A DNA stretch of 64,000 nt from Endoconidiophora laricicola. Taxonomy: Eukaryota; Ascomycota; Sordariomycetes; Microascales; Ceratocystidaceae. This document shows, piece after piece, positions 1 through 10,963 of the stretch (position 1 is the stretch's first letter; each line of letters begins with the position of its first letter). The position numbers and the translations under genes are program-made. The stretch covers positions 34,810-98,809 of the forward strand of contig LXGT01000086.1 in the NCBI GenBank assembly GCA_001640655.1, in the 5' to 3' direction. Under the pieces are notes generated by a model. The model was not told the origin of the DNA. It made no database searches and worked only from the letters and a program-made list of their open reading frames with translations.

Positions 1-1849
1 TTAGTTACTGTAACGAAGTTATAAGTTTGCTGTGACGCAAAGCTCCACCTTCTTCAAACTTTGCGGCGTCGTCACATGCAGGTAGACGTTGGGTGCACAC
101 ATTAGTCGCTCAGTGTGTTGTTGCTGCTTGAAATTTGATGCCTGACGATATGGGAAACGAAAAGTTGATTGGAGATGTGAACCCTATAACTAGGGGTTAT
201 ATATATATCCACTCATTCTCGCCAGGGCTTACATCACCAGGCCTCACTGAAACCTGCCAGGCAGACTAACTGGAATATTCTAGCATAGGAACAGTAGCTA
301 TATACTCCAGGCATCATATATCAGCTTGGTATAACAGAATATCAAAGCATTACAATTACTAGTTAATACATTCATCTAACCTTACTGCAAGGTTATTTGA
401 ACTGATTTGTTCACCCTGCAAAGCATCCACAAAATAAATAACCTTGTTATACACTACCAAGAAAGTATGAACGTATAGCCTCCAATAATTAAGGGTTAAG
501 GGTTAAGCATCACATCCCACACAAACACGTTGCAACCACACATAATTATAGTAACACATGCAGCACACAACAACTTGTTGCTGACTATTCTGGTCGTTTT
601 GTTTCAACGTCAAGTCAAGCCTTGCGCCTAAGCTGAACCTTCAGCCTTGTTGTCTGCGTCACTGTAGGTTTCTTTGCAAGTTTTTTTAAAGTAGAAGAAA
701 TTTCTCTACTTCAGTGCTGAACTATGTACTAGTACTACTGGTATGGGGTTTTCCCCTGTTTCTCATAGCATATCCATCGGTATTAGAGATTATCGACCTC
801 ATCGTTTCATGGCTTCGCTTACTACTAGTAGTGACTTATTGTAGTACGGTCATTGTAGCGTGTGGTAGGTCTTATAAGATGTTGCAGGTTAGAGCATCAT
901 ATAAAAAGGCTGCATGGAAAATTTCGAGCATGACAAGGAAGAAGAGATAGAAGGGCTCATGACTATGGTGTGCACTACTTCTTTTTTTTTTTTGGTCTAA
1001 AGCGTGGAATACAGCTCTACTGCTGTTGGCCCCCCTTCGACGCATAGACTGTCTAATCATGATTGAGTTACTTTTGACATTGCCGTGGACTTTTATCTTT
1101 GCTGGCATATTGTCAAGTGGCATTGAAGTTCATTGATTTGCTGCTGTTCGTTACCAATAGTGAAAAGAAAAAAAAATATCGTCATAGCTCCTAGAAACTC
1201 AATAGTACTTTGAATGTTAAAAGCCCCCCCAAAAGAAGAAACCGAAAAGTGAGGCGACTCCACTTCTGTGCTAGCAAGCCCCAGCTAGAGCCCCAAAAAG
1301 CCAGAATTTAAGTTTTTTCTGCCCTCCAATCTTCCTCCACAGCATAAGCACAGCATGCAAAACAACCTGCAATCTAGCGACTCAAGGAATCAATCCCACA
1401 TCGACCTCCAGAACACAATCAAAATTGGCTATCAACTCCCAGCTGTCCATCTTGGATCAAACACTGCATCCATTCTAAATTGAATTTCACACTTCGCATT
1501 ATTGTCATCATCATCAAACTGTACTCGACCAACACATACACCCATCCACCTCAACAACAACGTATAGTTTGTGCTGAAAGAAACAAACAATTTTTCTCTG
1601 CTCCGCCTACAGCATCCCTCAACCATTACCGACCTCCATACGGCTCCTTTCATCTCCGAATCGAACCGACCTGAAAACTCATACGCATCCACTCTCATCA
1701 GCCATTTGTTGCAGAACGCAGAAACAACGCAGCAACTCGACACCAAAAGAAGCAGAAATCCATCTCGCCACAGTCAATTCAGTACATTGACGTCCCACTT
1801 CAAAAACATCAGCCGCCTACCTCCAATACAACCATCGCACACGAACACC
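1..1849. other. Intergenic region and probable leader of the GYF gene
   Basis: No protein gene is recognisable here. A hydrophobic frame at 714-950 opens with GTG, has no ATG at its head and matches nothing I know. From about 1300 the sequence is rich in C, A and CAAC motifs, as fungal 5' leaders often are. A 42-codon upstream ORF with an ATG runs from 1355 to 1483. It would be a uORF of the GYF gene if transcription starts before it, which cannot be told from sequence. A TTAAGGG-type repeat lies near 487-506. Confidence 0.5.
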
Positions 1850-4800
1850 ATGCCCAACTTAACATCCAGCTTTGCGTCGGCCGCAGCAGGCCAGAGCCAA
1901 CCCGGCCGTGACCCGCGAAGCGCACCTGGTGATCGAGGAACCAGTGCTGATTGGTAAGAGAGCCCTTCAATGCCCTCCAGCGATAGCCTGCCGTTTTGCA
2001 CTATGTTGTTCTATCTATATTCTTGGCATATGAACGCCGAATATCGTTTGTTCATTCGCGTTTCACATAACGCCATATAACTAACAGTACAAACACAAAC
2101 CAGGACTCGTCGCGATGGCCGACCTACCAATGGGACCCGAACCTTTCGTCGCTCGACTACTACCACAGCCTCTGGACAACCGACGTCTTCGAATGCACCT
2201 ATTCAAAGCCCTACGACATCAACTTCCGGACTGGGTATGCATGATATCGAACAATCTTTTACCGCGAATACTGTTGCTGGCAGTCACGTAGGAGGCATGC
2301 AGTATGGCATGGCTAGCTATGAGCAGACACCTCTAGCCCCGGCTCGCTATGGAAAAGATCAGATATTAGATGTCTTTTGCGTATCGGATTCGGATCAAAG
2401 CTTTTCTGCAAATGCCGCGAGTAACCTGTACATGGATGGTTGGGCCCCAGGACAGTATAATGGTGGCTCTACCTCTGGCGTGCGGCAGTGGGGCAAACCC
2501 GCCGAAAGTGCTGCTAACCATGAGCCTGACATGTGCTGGGTGCCTTCTCATGATGATTTCAAGCCATTAGGTCTCCAGGATCTTACTATCGACGAAAAAG
2601 AGGTATTGAATTCTCCCTCTCCCCTAATTACTTCCATGGAAGATATCATATGTGGCTGGCATCTGGTGGTTTTTTATTTCTAAATAATATCTACCTCCTA
2701 TACTAACGTTTCGTCTTATATTCTGAAAAGGCTTTCTCCACCGATGTGAATAGTCCTTTGAAGCTTATGTCGACGGGTGCTGGAAACAGCAATGGCACGA
2801 TCAGCAACAACAACAACATTATTGGCCCTACAGCCAACAAAGATGGCCACTCACATTCCCAAAGTAACCTTGCTAACGGCCGCAAGATCTCTGCTACCCA
2901 CTCAAACGCAAACTTAACTAGCAGTAGTACCTTTGGACTTGCTTCCCCTACCTCGACAAGACCTACCGCTCGACGTCGCGAATCTGGCGATCAATTTGGA
3001 TCTCTGAACTCGCCTCAAGCCTCTCGTTTTTCCCGGGACGAGAATTCTTCCTGGCTCGGTAGCCGTAACAAAATGTCGGAGCTTCGTGAATCGTCAACCG
3101 TTGAAGGTGACGGCGATACCGACGATACACCGGTTCCTCAATCTGCCAGAGAAGCACCTAAGGCTGGATTTTTTGGCTCTGTGGGTATCCCGTCAAAGCT
3201 ACTCAGTACATCCGGAGGCGGCTCTCTCACCGGAGGCGCATCTGGATCTACTACTGGTTGGCCATCGACAGCTTCCGGCCAAAACACGCCCTCTATAGGA
3301 TCTTTTGGGAATTTCGCTCTAGCTGGTGCTCCAATCGGCTCTGTCGGTGTGGGTAAACCTACAGCAAACTCTCGCGAGAGCCGTCTAGCTCATCTTATTT
3401 CCATAAAAGATGGCGAGGCGGCATCGGCCCTGAACGCTGGCCCAAAGCCTGGGAACGCTGGACCTGATACTAGTGCTGAAACTGGTCGCTCGTGGCGCCG
3501 TCCCAGAACCGACACCGACCCTTTTTCCGATTCTAGCCGTATTGGTACCACTGGCTTGCTTAGTGGTAATCAAGAAGATAGTCCACCCATACCGGTGCGT
3601 GCGGCCACTCAACCCTTCGAAACTCCTTTGAAGAACCTGGGAGGACTTGGAGTCAATGATGTAGGAATGTCTTCTCTCAACCTTGGCTCCGATCATGATG
3701 GTAAAGATCAATTCAGCCCTTCAGTTACCAACCCTTACCGTAGCCCAGCTGGCGGTGAACGGGAGCGAGCTAGCGTTGATGAACAAGAGCACCATATCGA
3801 CGATGTAAACAATGGCAATGTTAGCAATCTAGATCGTCAAATGGGCGGTGTTCTCGGTGGTATCAGCATGGATCAAGTCATTGGTGGATATGGCGCTCCT
3901 CGTCCTTTTGGAAACCCAATGTTCGACGGTAGCGACCGGAGCCAAACTTCAAGTGCCGGTCCAAAGACATACTCTGGTTTAGGCGCTATTGGTGGATGGC
4001 CTGGAGCCTCTGGCGGCCCATCAATCACTATGCCCGATAGAGAGCGTACAGGCGCGTTTGGCAATGCTTTCGGATCTTCAATTTTCCCAACGATTGGCGA
4101 CATACCCAACTCCGGCAGCTTTGGTAGTGGTGTCTTTGGGCCTCCTCCTAGCGGGCCTGGTGCAATCGGTACCCCTTCTATTGGCCGCCGTAGTAAGCTC
4201 GAAGCTTTGTTCCCCGCTTCCATGCAATCTCAAATGGCTCCACAAGACCATGATGACCAGGACTTACGCCAAACTGGCGGGCTCGGTGCCATTGGACGTG
4301 GTGGTTTTCATGGTTTAGGGCGTGATGCGGACAGCTCTATGCGTGCCAATCGCAACTTTGACGAGCTTTTTGCCCCGCCTGCGCCCAATGGGGGGCCTCA
4401 TCCTTTGTATAGTGGCCATGATATTCCCGGTGGCGTTCCCGGTGGCGCGCAGTCTTCTACAAGTGCAGGCTTCGGTGTGATTCCATCTGCGCCTCCCGGC
4501 ACTGAACGTCAATCCTCGACCGCCTCTTCTGCATCTCGTCAGATGGTCATGCCTGATCGTATGCGTTGGGTGTATCTTGACCCTCAAGGCCAGGTTCAAG
4601 GCCCCTTTACTGGTTTAGAAATGAATGACTGGTACAAGGCAAACTTCTTCTCTCCTGATTTGAGTGTCAAGAGAGTTGAAGACCCCGACTTTGAACCTCT
4701 TGGTTCGTTGATCCGTCGTATAGGAAACTCGAGAGAGCCATTCCTAGTACCTCAGATTGGTATTCCTCATGGGCCTCCCGCTCAGCCTGGTCCATTTGGT

Positions 4801-7061
4801 CAAACGCCGTCTGGCGGAGTTGTGCCTCCTCTTAGTTCTGTCATTCCCGCGTATGGACGCACGCTGACTGCAGAGGAACAAAACAATCTTGAGAGACGTA
4901 AGCAAGAAGAGCAGTATGTTGCCGCTCAGCAGCGTGACTTCATGATGCGTCAACAGGCAATGGCGCCTAAATTCTCGTATGGATCGGCCGTTGGTGCTGT
5001 TCCTGGCTTACATCACCATCCTAGTGCCCACAGCCTCCACAGCCAGCCTAGCTTTGGTAATATGGGGCCTATTGGGGTTCACCAATCACTCGGTGCATTC
5101 CCTCCATTCTTCGACAATCATCTTGGCCCTGTTGGTCCCCAAAGTATGGGTGGTCCTCGGGAAGGAGAGATGATGAGCATTAACGAGCTCGATGGTCAAA
5201 TAAGTGGATCTTTTGGTGGCCACTCCAGTAATGCTAATGTTGCATCGGGTGACACAACATCTGGAACCGACCCTTCAGCTTCATTTATAGGCCAAGGACA
5301 AGCCCCACTGTCCAGTATAAATACCTGTGAACTCGATACTAGTAATGATCTACGTGAGGCACTCCCTAACACGGATGATCTAGTTGATGACGAGGAAGGT
5401 TTCAAGGACCGCATGAAGGAGTTCGAATCACTTCGTCACGATATGGATAGCCAAGAACAAGTTGAATCTCTTCAGCAGGCTATCCATGCCCATACACAGC
5501 AGCAGCAGCTGCAGCAGGAACAACTTCAACAAGAGCAGCTGCAGCGGGAACAATACCATCTACAATTTCAAGAGCAAAGCCACGCGCAACAGTATTCAGA
5601 TAACGAAGAGATCAACGAGCATATCGAAGCTGAGTCGGGGACCATGCCAAGGAATGAAATCGATAGCCATGTCTTCCCCATAGCCTCCGAGTCCTTCACT
5701 AATGCGCCACTCACTGCCTCTCCTCAGCTGGCTGTGGCTGCCGCCTCAAACTATGAAGATGAAAATGATCTTGCCGAGACAACCTTGAAGGCTTCAACTC
5801 AAGACACCGGGCTTCCGATGCCTTTCCCCCCCCCACCGGGCGCTTCTGCTTCCCCAGAGCTGTATACTTCTTTGACTCCTGCTCAACCACCACCTTTGGC
5901 GCCATGGGCTCGTGAAGCTAATGAACTACGCAAAGGCCCCTCTTTGAAGGAAATTCAGGAGGCAGAGGCTCGTAAGGCGGCTAAGGCTGAGCAGGCTGCT
6001 GCTACTGCCCGTCGTGCAGCACTTGAACAAGAAGTTGCGGACTCCCGCGAACGTGAGCGTGTCGCGGCTTCTAACCAGCCTGGCCTCCCCACTTCTAGCA
6101 CCTGGGGTCAAGCAACGGCCTCGCCCGTTGCAACGGCCTCGCCCTGGGCTAGACCTGCTACCCGCTCCGGATCTTCAGTCAACACCTCCTTACAAAAGCA
6201 AAAAACCCTCGCTGAGATCCAACGCGAAGAGGAAGCTCGCAAAGTCAAGGCCAAAGAGTCAACTGTACCTTTTCAGACCTCAGCTGTCGGTACTGTGCCA
6301 GGCAGTGCGGGCAAGCGTTATGCTGATCTTGCGTCAAAGGGTGCTTCAGTTACTATTTCTACCACTATAGCTGGATCTATCTCTTCGACGTCTACTCCAA
6401 CTAATACAATTACCCCCCCTCCCCCAATTACCGGGTGGGCAACTGTAGGTGCTGGCGGTAAAGTCAAAACACCACTGACATCTAGTGCTCCTGCACGGAC
6501 AATAAGCACATCTAGTAGCAAGTCTCTAGCCACTAAGCCTATCACACTGGCTAAGCCTGCCTCCCCCAAGACCGACTCTACTGCTGCCATGGAAGAGTTC
6601 AACAAGTGGCTCACCCGTGAGCTGCGTGGCCTAAGTGATGGCATCGACGGTAAGAAAAGATTCTCATCAATCCACAATATTCTAAAAAAAAAGTTGGTCC
6701 AAAAACAAAAGCTAACAACAATTTCTCAATAGTTGCTACATTCGCTGCCACACTGATGCTACTTCCCCTGGAAAATACACTGATCCAGGACGCTGTATAT
6801 GCTAGCTCGACGACGATTGATGGAAGGCACTTTGCCGAAGAATTCATCCGCCGGAAGAAGCTGGCTGACAAGGGAATTGTTGAAAAGAATAGCTCTGCAA
6901 CGTCGGGTGCCTCTGGTTGGAGCGAAGTTGCTAAAAAGGGAGGAAACGGTCTTATTGGCGGTACTAGCAACACTTCGGCTCGTGAGCAGTCGGTTGAATC
7001 CAGCATTTCTGGTGCTGGCTTCAAGGTTGTTCCCAGCCGTAAAAAGACAGGCAAGAAGTAA
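1850..7061 (+). CDS. GYF-domain protein (Smy2/Syh1/GIGYF-like)
   Basis: Four exons: 1850-1953, 2104-2602, 2731-6649 and 6733-7061, giving 1616 residues in one continuous frame. The ATG at 1850 is the only ATG in the first open stretch. A GYF domain lies near residues 812-870; it begins MRWVYLDPQGQVQGPF and contains the DWY segment, which matches the proline-binding fold. The rest is low-complexity Gly/Ser/Pro sequence, a Gln-rich stretch near residues 1105-1150, an Ala/Glu-rich charged helix, and a conserved-looking C-terminal helix that starts MEEFNKWL and is split by the last intron. Family members bind proline-rich partners (PPG-type motifs) and act in translational repression, mRNA decay and ribosome-stall responses in the cytoplasm. 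The length fits filamentous fungi and is about twice yeast Smy2. The second intron has a weak donor, GTATTG. The family is secure; the exact cellular role is inferred. Confidence 0.9.
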
Positions 7062-7493
7062 ATGGCTGTAACAATATCGATTACTACGAGATGGACCCTA
7101 CTTGAAGAAATGTCAAGAGCTACTAACAACAGTTAAAACTGCGGTTTGTGAAAATCACAGCAATATTTCAAATTAGGGTTAGAAAATTATGGTTTCGAAT
7201 CATAAAAACATGTGACTGGCACTATGACGTTTATGGAGAAAAAAAGAAAAAAAATTGCCCCGCTACATACAACAATCAGAATAATTATGCCCCTCTATCA
7301 AGTCCAGATACAGTGAAGAACGAGAGAAGTACATAGCAGCATATACAATTGTTAGTACATACTGTAATACATTGATGGGAACAATAAGAGAAATCCGAGA
7401 AGCTAAAGAAGAACGAAGGCAAACACGACGGAAACAACATCATCTCGACTACAATCTCAACTTCAACGCAAATCACATCTGCATCCTGCTATC
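7062..7493. other. Intergenic, GYF gene to TPR gene
   Basis: This gap of 432 bases separates two genes on the same strand. It holds the presumed 3' end of the GYF gene and the promoter and leader of the TPR gene. The last 100 bases are rich in A and C, like a leader. A telomere-type 10-mer, TTAGGGTTAG, occurs at 7173-7182. No ORF of interest. Confidence 0.5.
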
Positions 7494-10400
7494 ATGGCCC
7501 TGGAACAGGCCGTCGCAGGGCAGTATCTCGAGATACTTCAGCTGCCGTCGACACGAACTATCATTAACGACCTTTCTGCAAATCTTGATCATACCCCAAA
7601 GTCGAGTCTCGATATTGACGCCGTAAGCTTCGAGGATGCTGTAGCTGCTGGGGTTGCTGGTCTCAATGCCTTCCTCCAGGCTAATGTCACCGGACCTGCG
7701 CTTCCAGATACGGCCGTAATTGGCAATGTATTCGGTGACCTCGAAGCTTCCCGCTCTCGAAATGTACTAGACAGTCTTCAGGTAGACGGAGTGGTGCCAT
7801 ACCAGTATGCGCCACACCTAGCATTATATGTTCTATCGCGTCATATCTTCCTTGCAGTTCTACCGCGCTACAATCGGCCAGACATTCTCACTACAGCCAC
7901 AACCAAAGAGCAGTTCAGCATTTCTTGGTGGAAGATGCGCGTACTTGTATGGCACTACAAACTTCTCGCACAACCAACCCAAAGCTCACGCTCTGCGTTC
8001 GCTCGTAGCTCGCAGTGGACTGATGTTCCTCAGCTTTTCAATATGGTGCTAGCCGCGGTAGAAGATGCCCGTAGCCTAGTCCTGGACACGAAGACGTCTA
8101 GAAACCAGGGTAGCTGGATCCCCGAGAAGCAGGCCGAACTGCTGTTGGAGATCTCCAACTCGTTGCTGATGCTAGGGCTTGAGGAAAAAGCTAGACAAGC
8201 ACTTAAGCAAGCCTCTAAACTGAACGGTTTTAAGTTCGTGCTCTCTGGCGCACTGGGGAAGAGGACTAAGTTCCAGGAACGGGATACCAGTCAACTTGTT
8301 GTTCTCGCCAAAAGTGCCCCGACGGTTTTAACAGCGAATGATGGTCATGTGGTTACCACTGATGCCGAGCCGGCTGAATCTGTTGAGCCTTCGGTCACTC
8401 ACCAGAACAATCCCGAGTCTCTGGCTCTCAATGATGATACTCTGCTCGAAACTATCAGCTTCGCCAAAGCGAATGAAGCTGCTGTCGAACTACCTGAAAT
8501 TGACGACGAACTGGCTGGTATGAAGCCTGATGCTCAGCCGCAACTGTCACCACTGGACGAAGCGATTCTTTTAACTGAAGCAACTATTCGTGATACCTTT
8601 TCGCCCCTCGATGGACTCACATCATCAGAGGTTATGCCGTATGCAACTCGTGTACTTGGTGACAAAACAGTCAATTGGCAGATCTACACTCAGGCTCTGC
8701 TCGTTCGGTCACGCATAGAAGTAAATCGGAGCCGAACTGTCGAGCGTGGTATCCTTCAGATGCAAGCTGTGGTCGATCAAGTAATCGTGGACACCACCGA
8801 AACGAAGACACAACCAAGAACTGAAGCCAACACTAACCAAACTGCTTCTGAAGTTCCTTTGGTGATTATTGACAGCTCTGACAGTGCCCCACCCTCTTCG
8901 AACCCTGAGCTCAAACTAGAGACTCCCAAGCCTACCTCTTTTTTCCCAGCCCTGAAAGAGGAGGACTCCGCGCCTGCACATATCCGCCTGCGCTTTGTCA
9001 ACTCTCTTCTCACCCCTCCCCGCTGGCACCTGGAGTCTGAGCTGGCCTACTGCTGGGCAAGTGTTGGGTCCCTCCTTTCTGCGCTTGAGATATTCAAGCG
9101 CGTCCGAATGTGGGCAGAAGTTGCTTTGTGTTTAGCTGTTGCTGACCAGGCTGGAACTGAAGCTGGCAACGGCCGTGGCAGTGGTGGAGAACTCAAGGCG
9201 CGCGGTATTTTGCGTTGGCAGCTATTTGAGCGCACTGATGGCCGTAAGAACATGCCACAGCCACGCGACGTGACTCAGTTAAGGCCAGTTGAGTATATGG
9301 GTCCATTAAAGAAGGCAGGGGATCTGCCGGCAGATGCCCCTCGCCTTCTGTGTATTCTAGGTGACATGGATAACGACCCTTCTCTGTATGAACTGGCCTG
9401 GGAGGTGTCTAACAGGCGATACGGACGTGCTCAAAAGGATCTAGGTGAGATCTACCTACAGAAGAAGGATCTTCCGGCGGCTGCCGAGGCCTATAAGAAA
9501 GCTGTGCATGTCAATCGTTTAAACCCAGAGCTTTGGAGCCGCTTGGGCGATATCCATTTGCGGCTTGGAAACTTTGAAGATGCCGCCGAAGCTTTCACCA
9601 AGGCTATTGGATCTGCTAATAGTGCTGTAGGTGGAGAAGATTCCCGTACTTGGAGCAATCTTGGCACGGCCCTATGGAGCATGTACCGTGAATCTTTAGC
9701 AGAGCTGGCGGATAAGTCAGAGAAAGCGCAGCCACATGCCGAGAAGATTACTGACGACGAGGAGGATGATTTCGACGATGAAGGAGCTGCCGAAGAAGCA
9801 GCTCTCTTAGCCAAGCCTAAAAAGCTCCTGCAGCAAGCCCTAACAGCCTACAAGCGTGGAGCGTCATTGAGTCGTGATAATTGGCGTATCTGGGACAACA
9901 TTATCACTCTCTCCGCCCGCATGCGCCCGCCCTCATTTGCAGACATTGTGCCAGCCATGAAGCGTATAGCCGAGATTCGTGCTTCCGAAGATGCCTTAGA
10001 TGCGGACGTTCTGCAACTAATGATCACTGACGGCGTGTTATCCAAGGAGCGTTCAGGCAGTTCTGACGATGGAGTGTATGTGCTGCCTCGGGGTTCAATC
10101 GAAAGAGCAGTCTGTGAGCTTGTTGAGAACCAGATTGTGCCGTTGATTACACGCCGTGCCGATCTCTGGGATCTCGTCGTTCGTGTGCGCACATGGCGCC
10201 GCGACTACGCAGGGGCTATCGAAGCTGCTGAGTCTGCATGGCGTGTTGCAATCGGCACAGCCTCGGCTGGATCATCGCTTGCAGTATCTGCTGCTACTGA
10301 TTCGTCTTCCATGGCACAGAAAGACTGGACTAAGAACATAACTGCCTGGGACGGAGTTGTTCAACGCACTGATTTGCTAGTCTCTCTACTAGAGAACTAC

Positions 10401-10556
10401 GGCTCAGATATCGAGAGTATTGGTCCCAAGTGGCTCTTCCGGGCACGCAACGCCGTGCGTTCTGTCCTTGGACGTGCAAAGGATAGCTGGGAGGGCACTG
10501 AGGGCTGGGAAACACTCCAGAACCTAGCGACGGGACTTAAACCGTCACGCGACTAG
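7494..10556 (+). CDS. emw1: TPR protein of the Emw1/TTC27 family
   Basis: Single-exon gene of 1020 residues opening with an ATG in an A/C-rich context. The N-terminal half is helical. Tetratricopeptide repeats are clear near residues 643-706, where a repeat containing AAAEAYKKAV is followed by one containing DAAEAFTKAI; further helices continue to the end. An acidic insert rich in Asp and Glu interrupts the TPR array after about residue 750. Yeast Emw1 is essential and needed for cell-wall maintenance, and the human homologue is TTC27. The family is thought to assist folding or assembly of partners, but no catalytic activity is known. Somewhat longer than the yeast and human proteins. It converges on the ATRIP gene. 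Family assignment rests on the TPR pattern and overall layout, so it is good but not certain. Confidence 0.8.
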   Translation: MALEQAVAGQYLEILQLPSTRTIINDLSANLDHTPKSSLDIDAVSFEDAVAAGVAGLNAFLQANVTGPALPDTAVIGNVFGDLEASRSRNVLDSLQVDGVVPYQYAPHLALYVLSRHIFLAVLPRYNRPDILTTATTKEQFSISWWKMRVLVWHYKLLAQPTQSSRSAFARSSQWTDVPQLFNMVLAAVEDARSLVLDTKTSRNQGSWIPEKQAELLLEISNSLLMLGLEEKARQALKQASKLNGFKFVLSGALGKRTKFQERDTSQLVVLAKSAPTVLTANDGHVVTTDAEPAESVEPSVTHQNNPESLALNDDTLLETISFAKANEAAVELPEIDDELAGMKPDAQPQLSPLDEAILLTEATIRDTFSPLDGLTSSEVMPYATRVLGDKTVNWQIYTQALLVRSRIEVNRSRTVERGILQMQAVVDQVIVDTTETKTQPRTEANTNQTASEVPLVIIDSSDSAPPSSNPELKLETPKPTSFFPALKEEDSAPAHIRLRFVNSLLTPPRWHLESELAYCWASVGSLLSALEIFKRVRMWAEVALCLAVADQAGTEAGNGRGSGGELKARGILRWQLFERTDGRKNMPQPRDVTQLRPVEYMGPLKKAGDLPADAPRLLCILGDMDNDPSLYELAWEVSNRRYGRAQKDLGEIYLQKKDLPAAAEAYKKAVHVNRLNPELWSRLGDIHLRLGNFEDAAEAFTKAIGSANSAVGGEDSRTWSNLGTALWSMYRESLAELADKSEKAQPHAEKITDDEEDDFDDEGAAEEAALLAKPKKLLQQALTAYKRGASLSRDNWRIWDNIITLSARMRPPSFADIVPAMKRIAEIRASEDALDADVLQLMITDGVLSKERSGSSDDGVYVLPRGSIERAVCELVENQIVPLITRRADLWDLVVRVRTWRRDYAGAIEAAESAWRVAIGTASAGSSLAVSAATDSSSMAQKDWTKNITAWDGVVQRTDLLVSLLENYGSDIESIGPKWLFRARNAVRSVLGRAKDSWEGTEGWETLQNLATGLKPSRD

Positions 10557-10963
10557 TATCTAGGTTTTATCTCGGGAAGACTATTCACTATAAACAAAAA
10601 TCTGGCGAGAGGAACAAGTAGACGCAAGTCTATATAGACAAGTACTAAAGAATAGTTTTCTTTATACTACACACATATATACATATATGCATTTTTTTAA
10701 ACACATATCTCGATTAGAAGTTAGCTATGACGAATATATATATGCATATAGCTATGCGCATGATGTATTTATTGCTATTGTATCTATTAATGCTATATCT
10801 GGACTGGGACCAGACGATCTATTTTACTTGTAAATCTAGTAACTAATATAGGTCCATATACATTTTTATATAGACATAGTCCAGCTAGTCTTACGAGTAG
10901 ACAGACAACCTCTGATCAGGACTGTCAAACTGTAGTATCTCCATGCGTTTATTTGCTCGGCCT
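10557..10963. other. Shared 3' intergenic region of convergent genes
   Basis: This gap of 407 bases lies between the stop codons of two convergent genes. It is AT-rich with many TATATA and ATATGCAT tracts between 10660 and 10760. Such tracts often serve fungal polyadenylation on both strands. No ORF of note. Confidence 0.5.

Noticed and set aside
714..950. Hydrophobic 78-codon frame near the left end
   Set aside because: Starts with GTG and has no ATG at its head or family match; the DNA is simply T-rich.
1640..1680. tRNA-like T-loop (minus strand GGTTCGATTC)
   Set aside because: The flanking bases do not form the T-arm stem and no anticodon or acceptor arms fit. I found no other tRNA or 5S rRNA candidates by eye.
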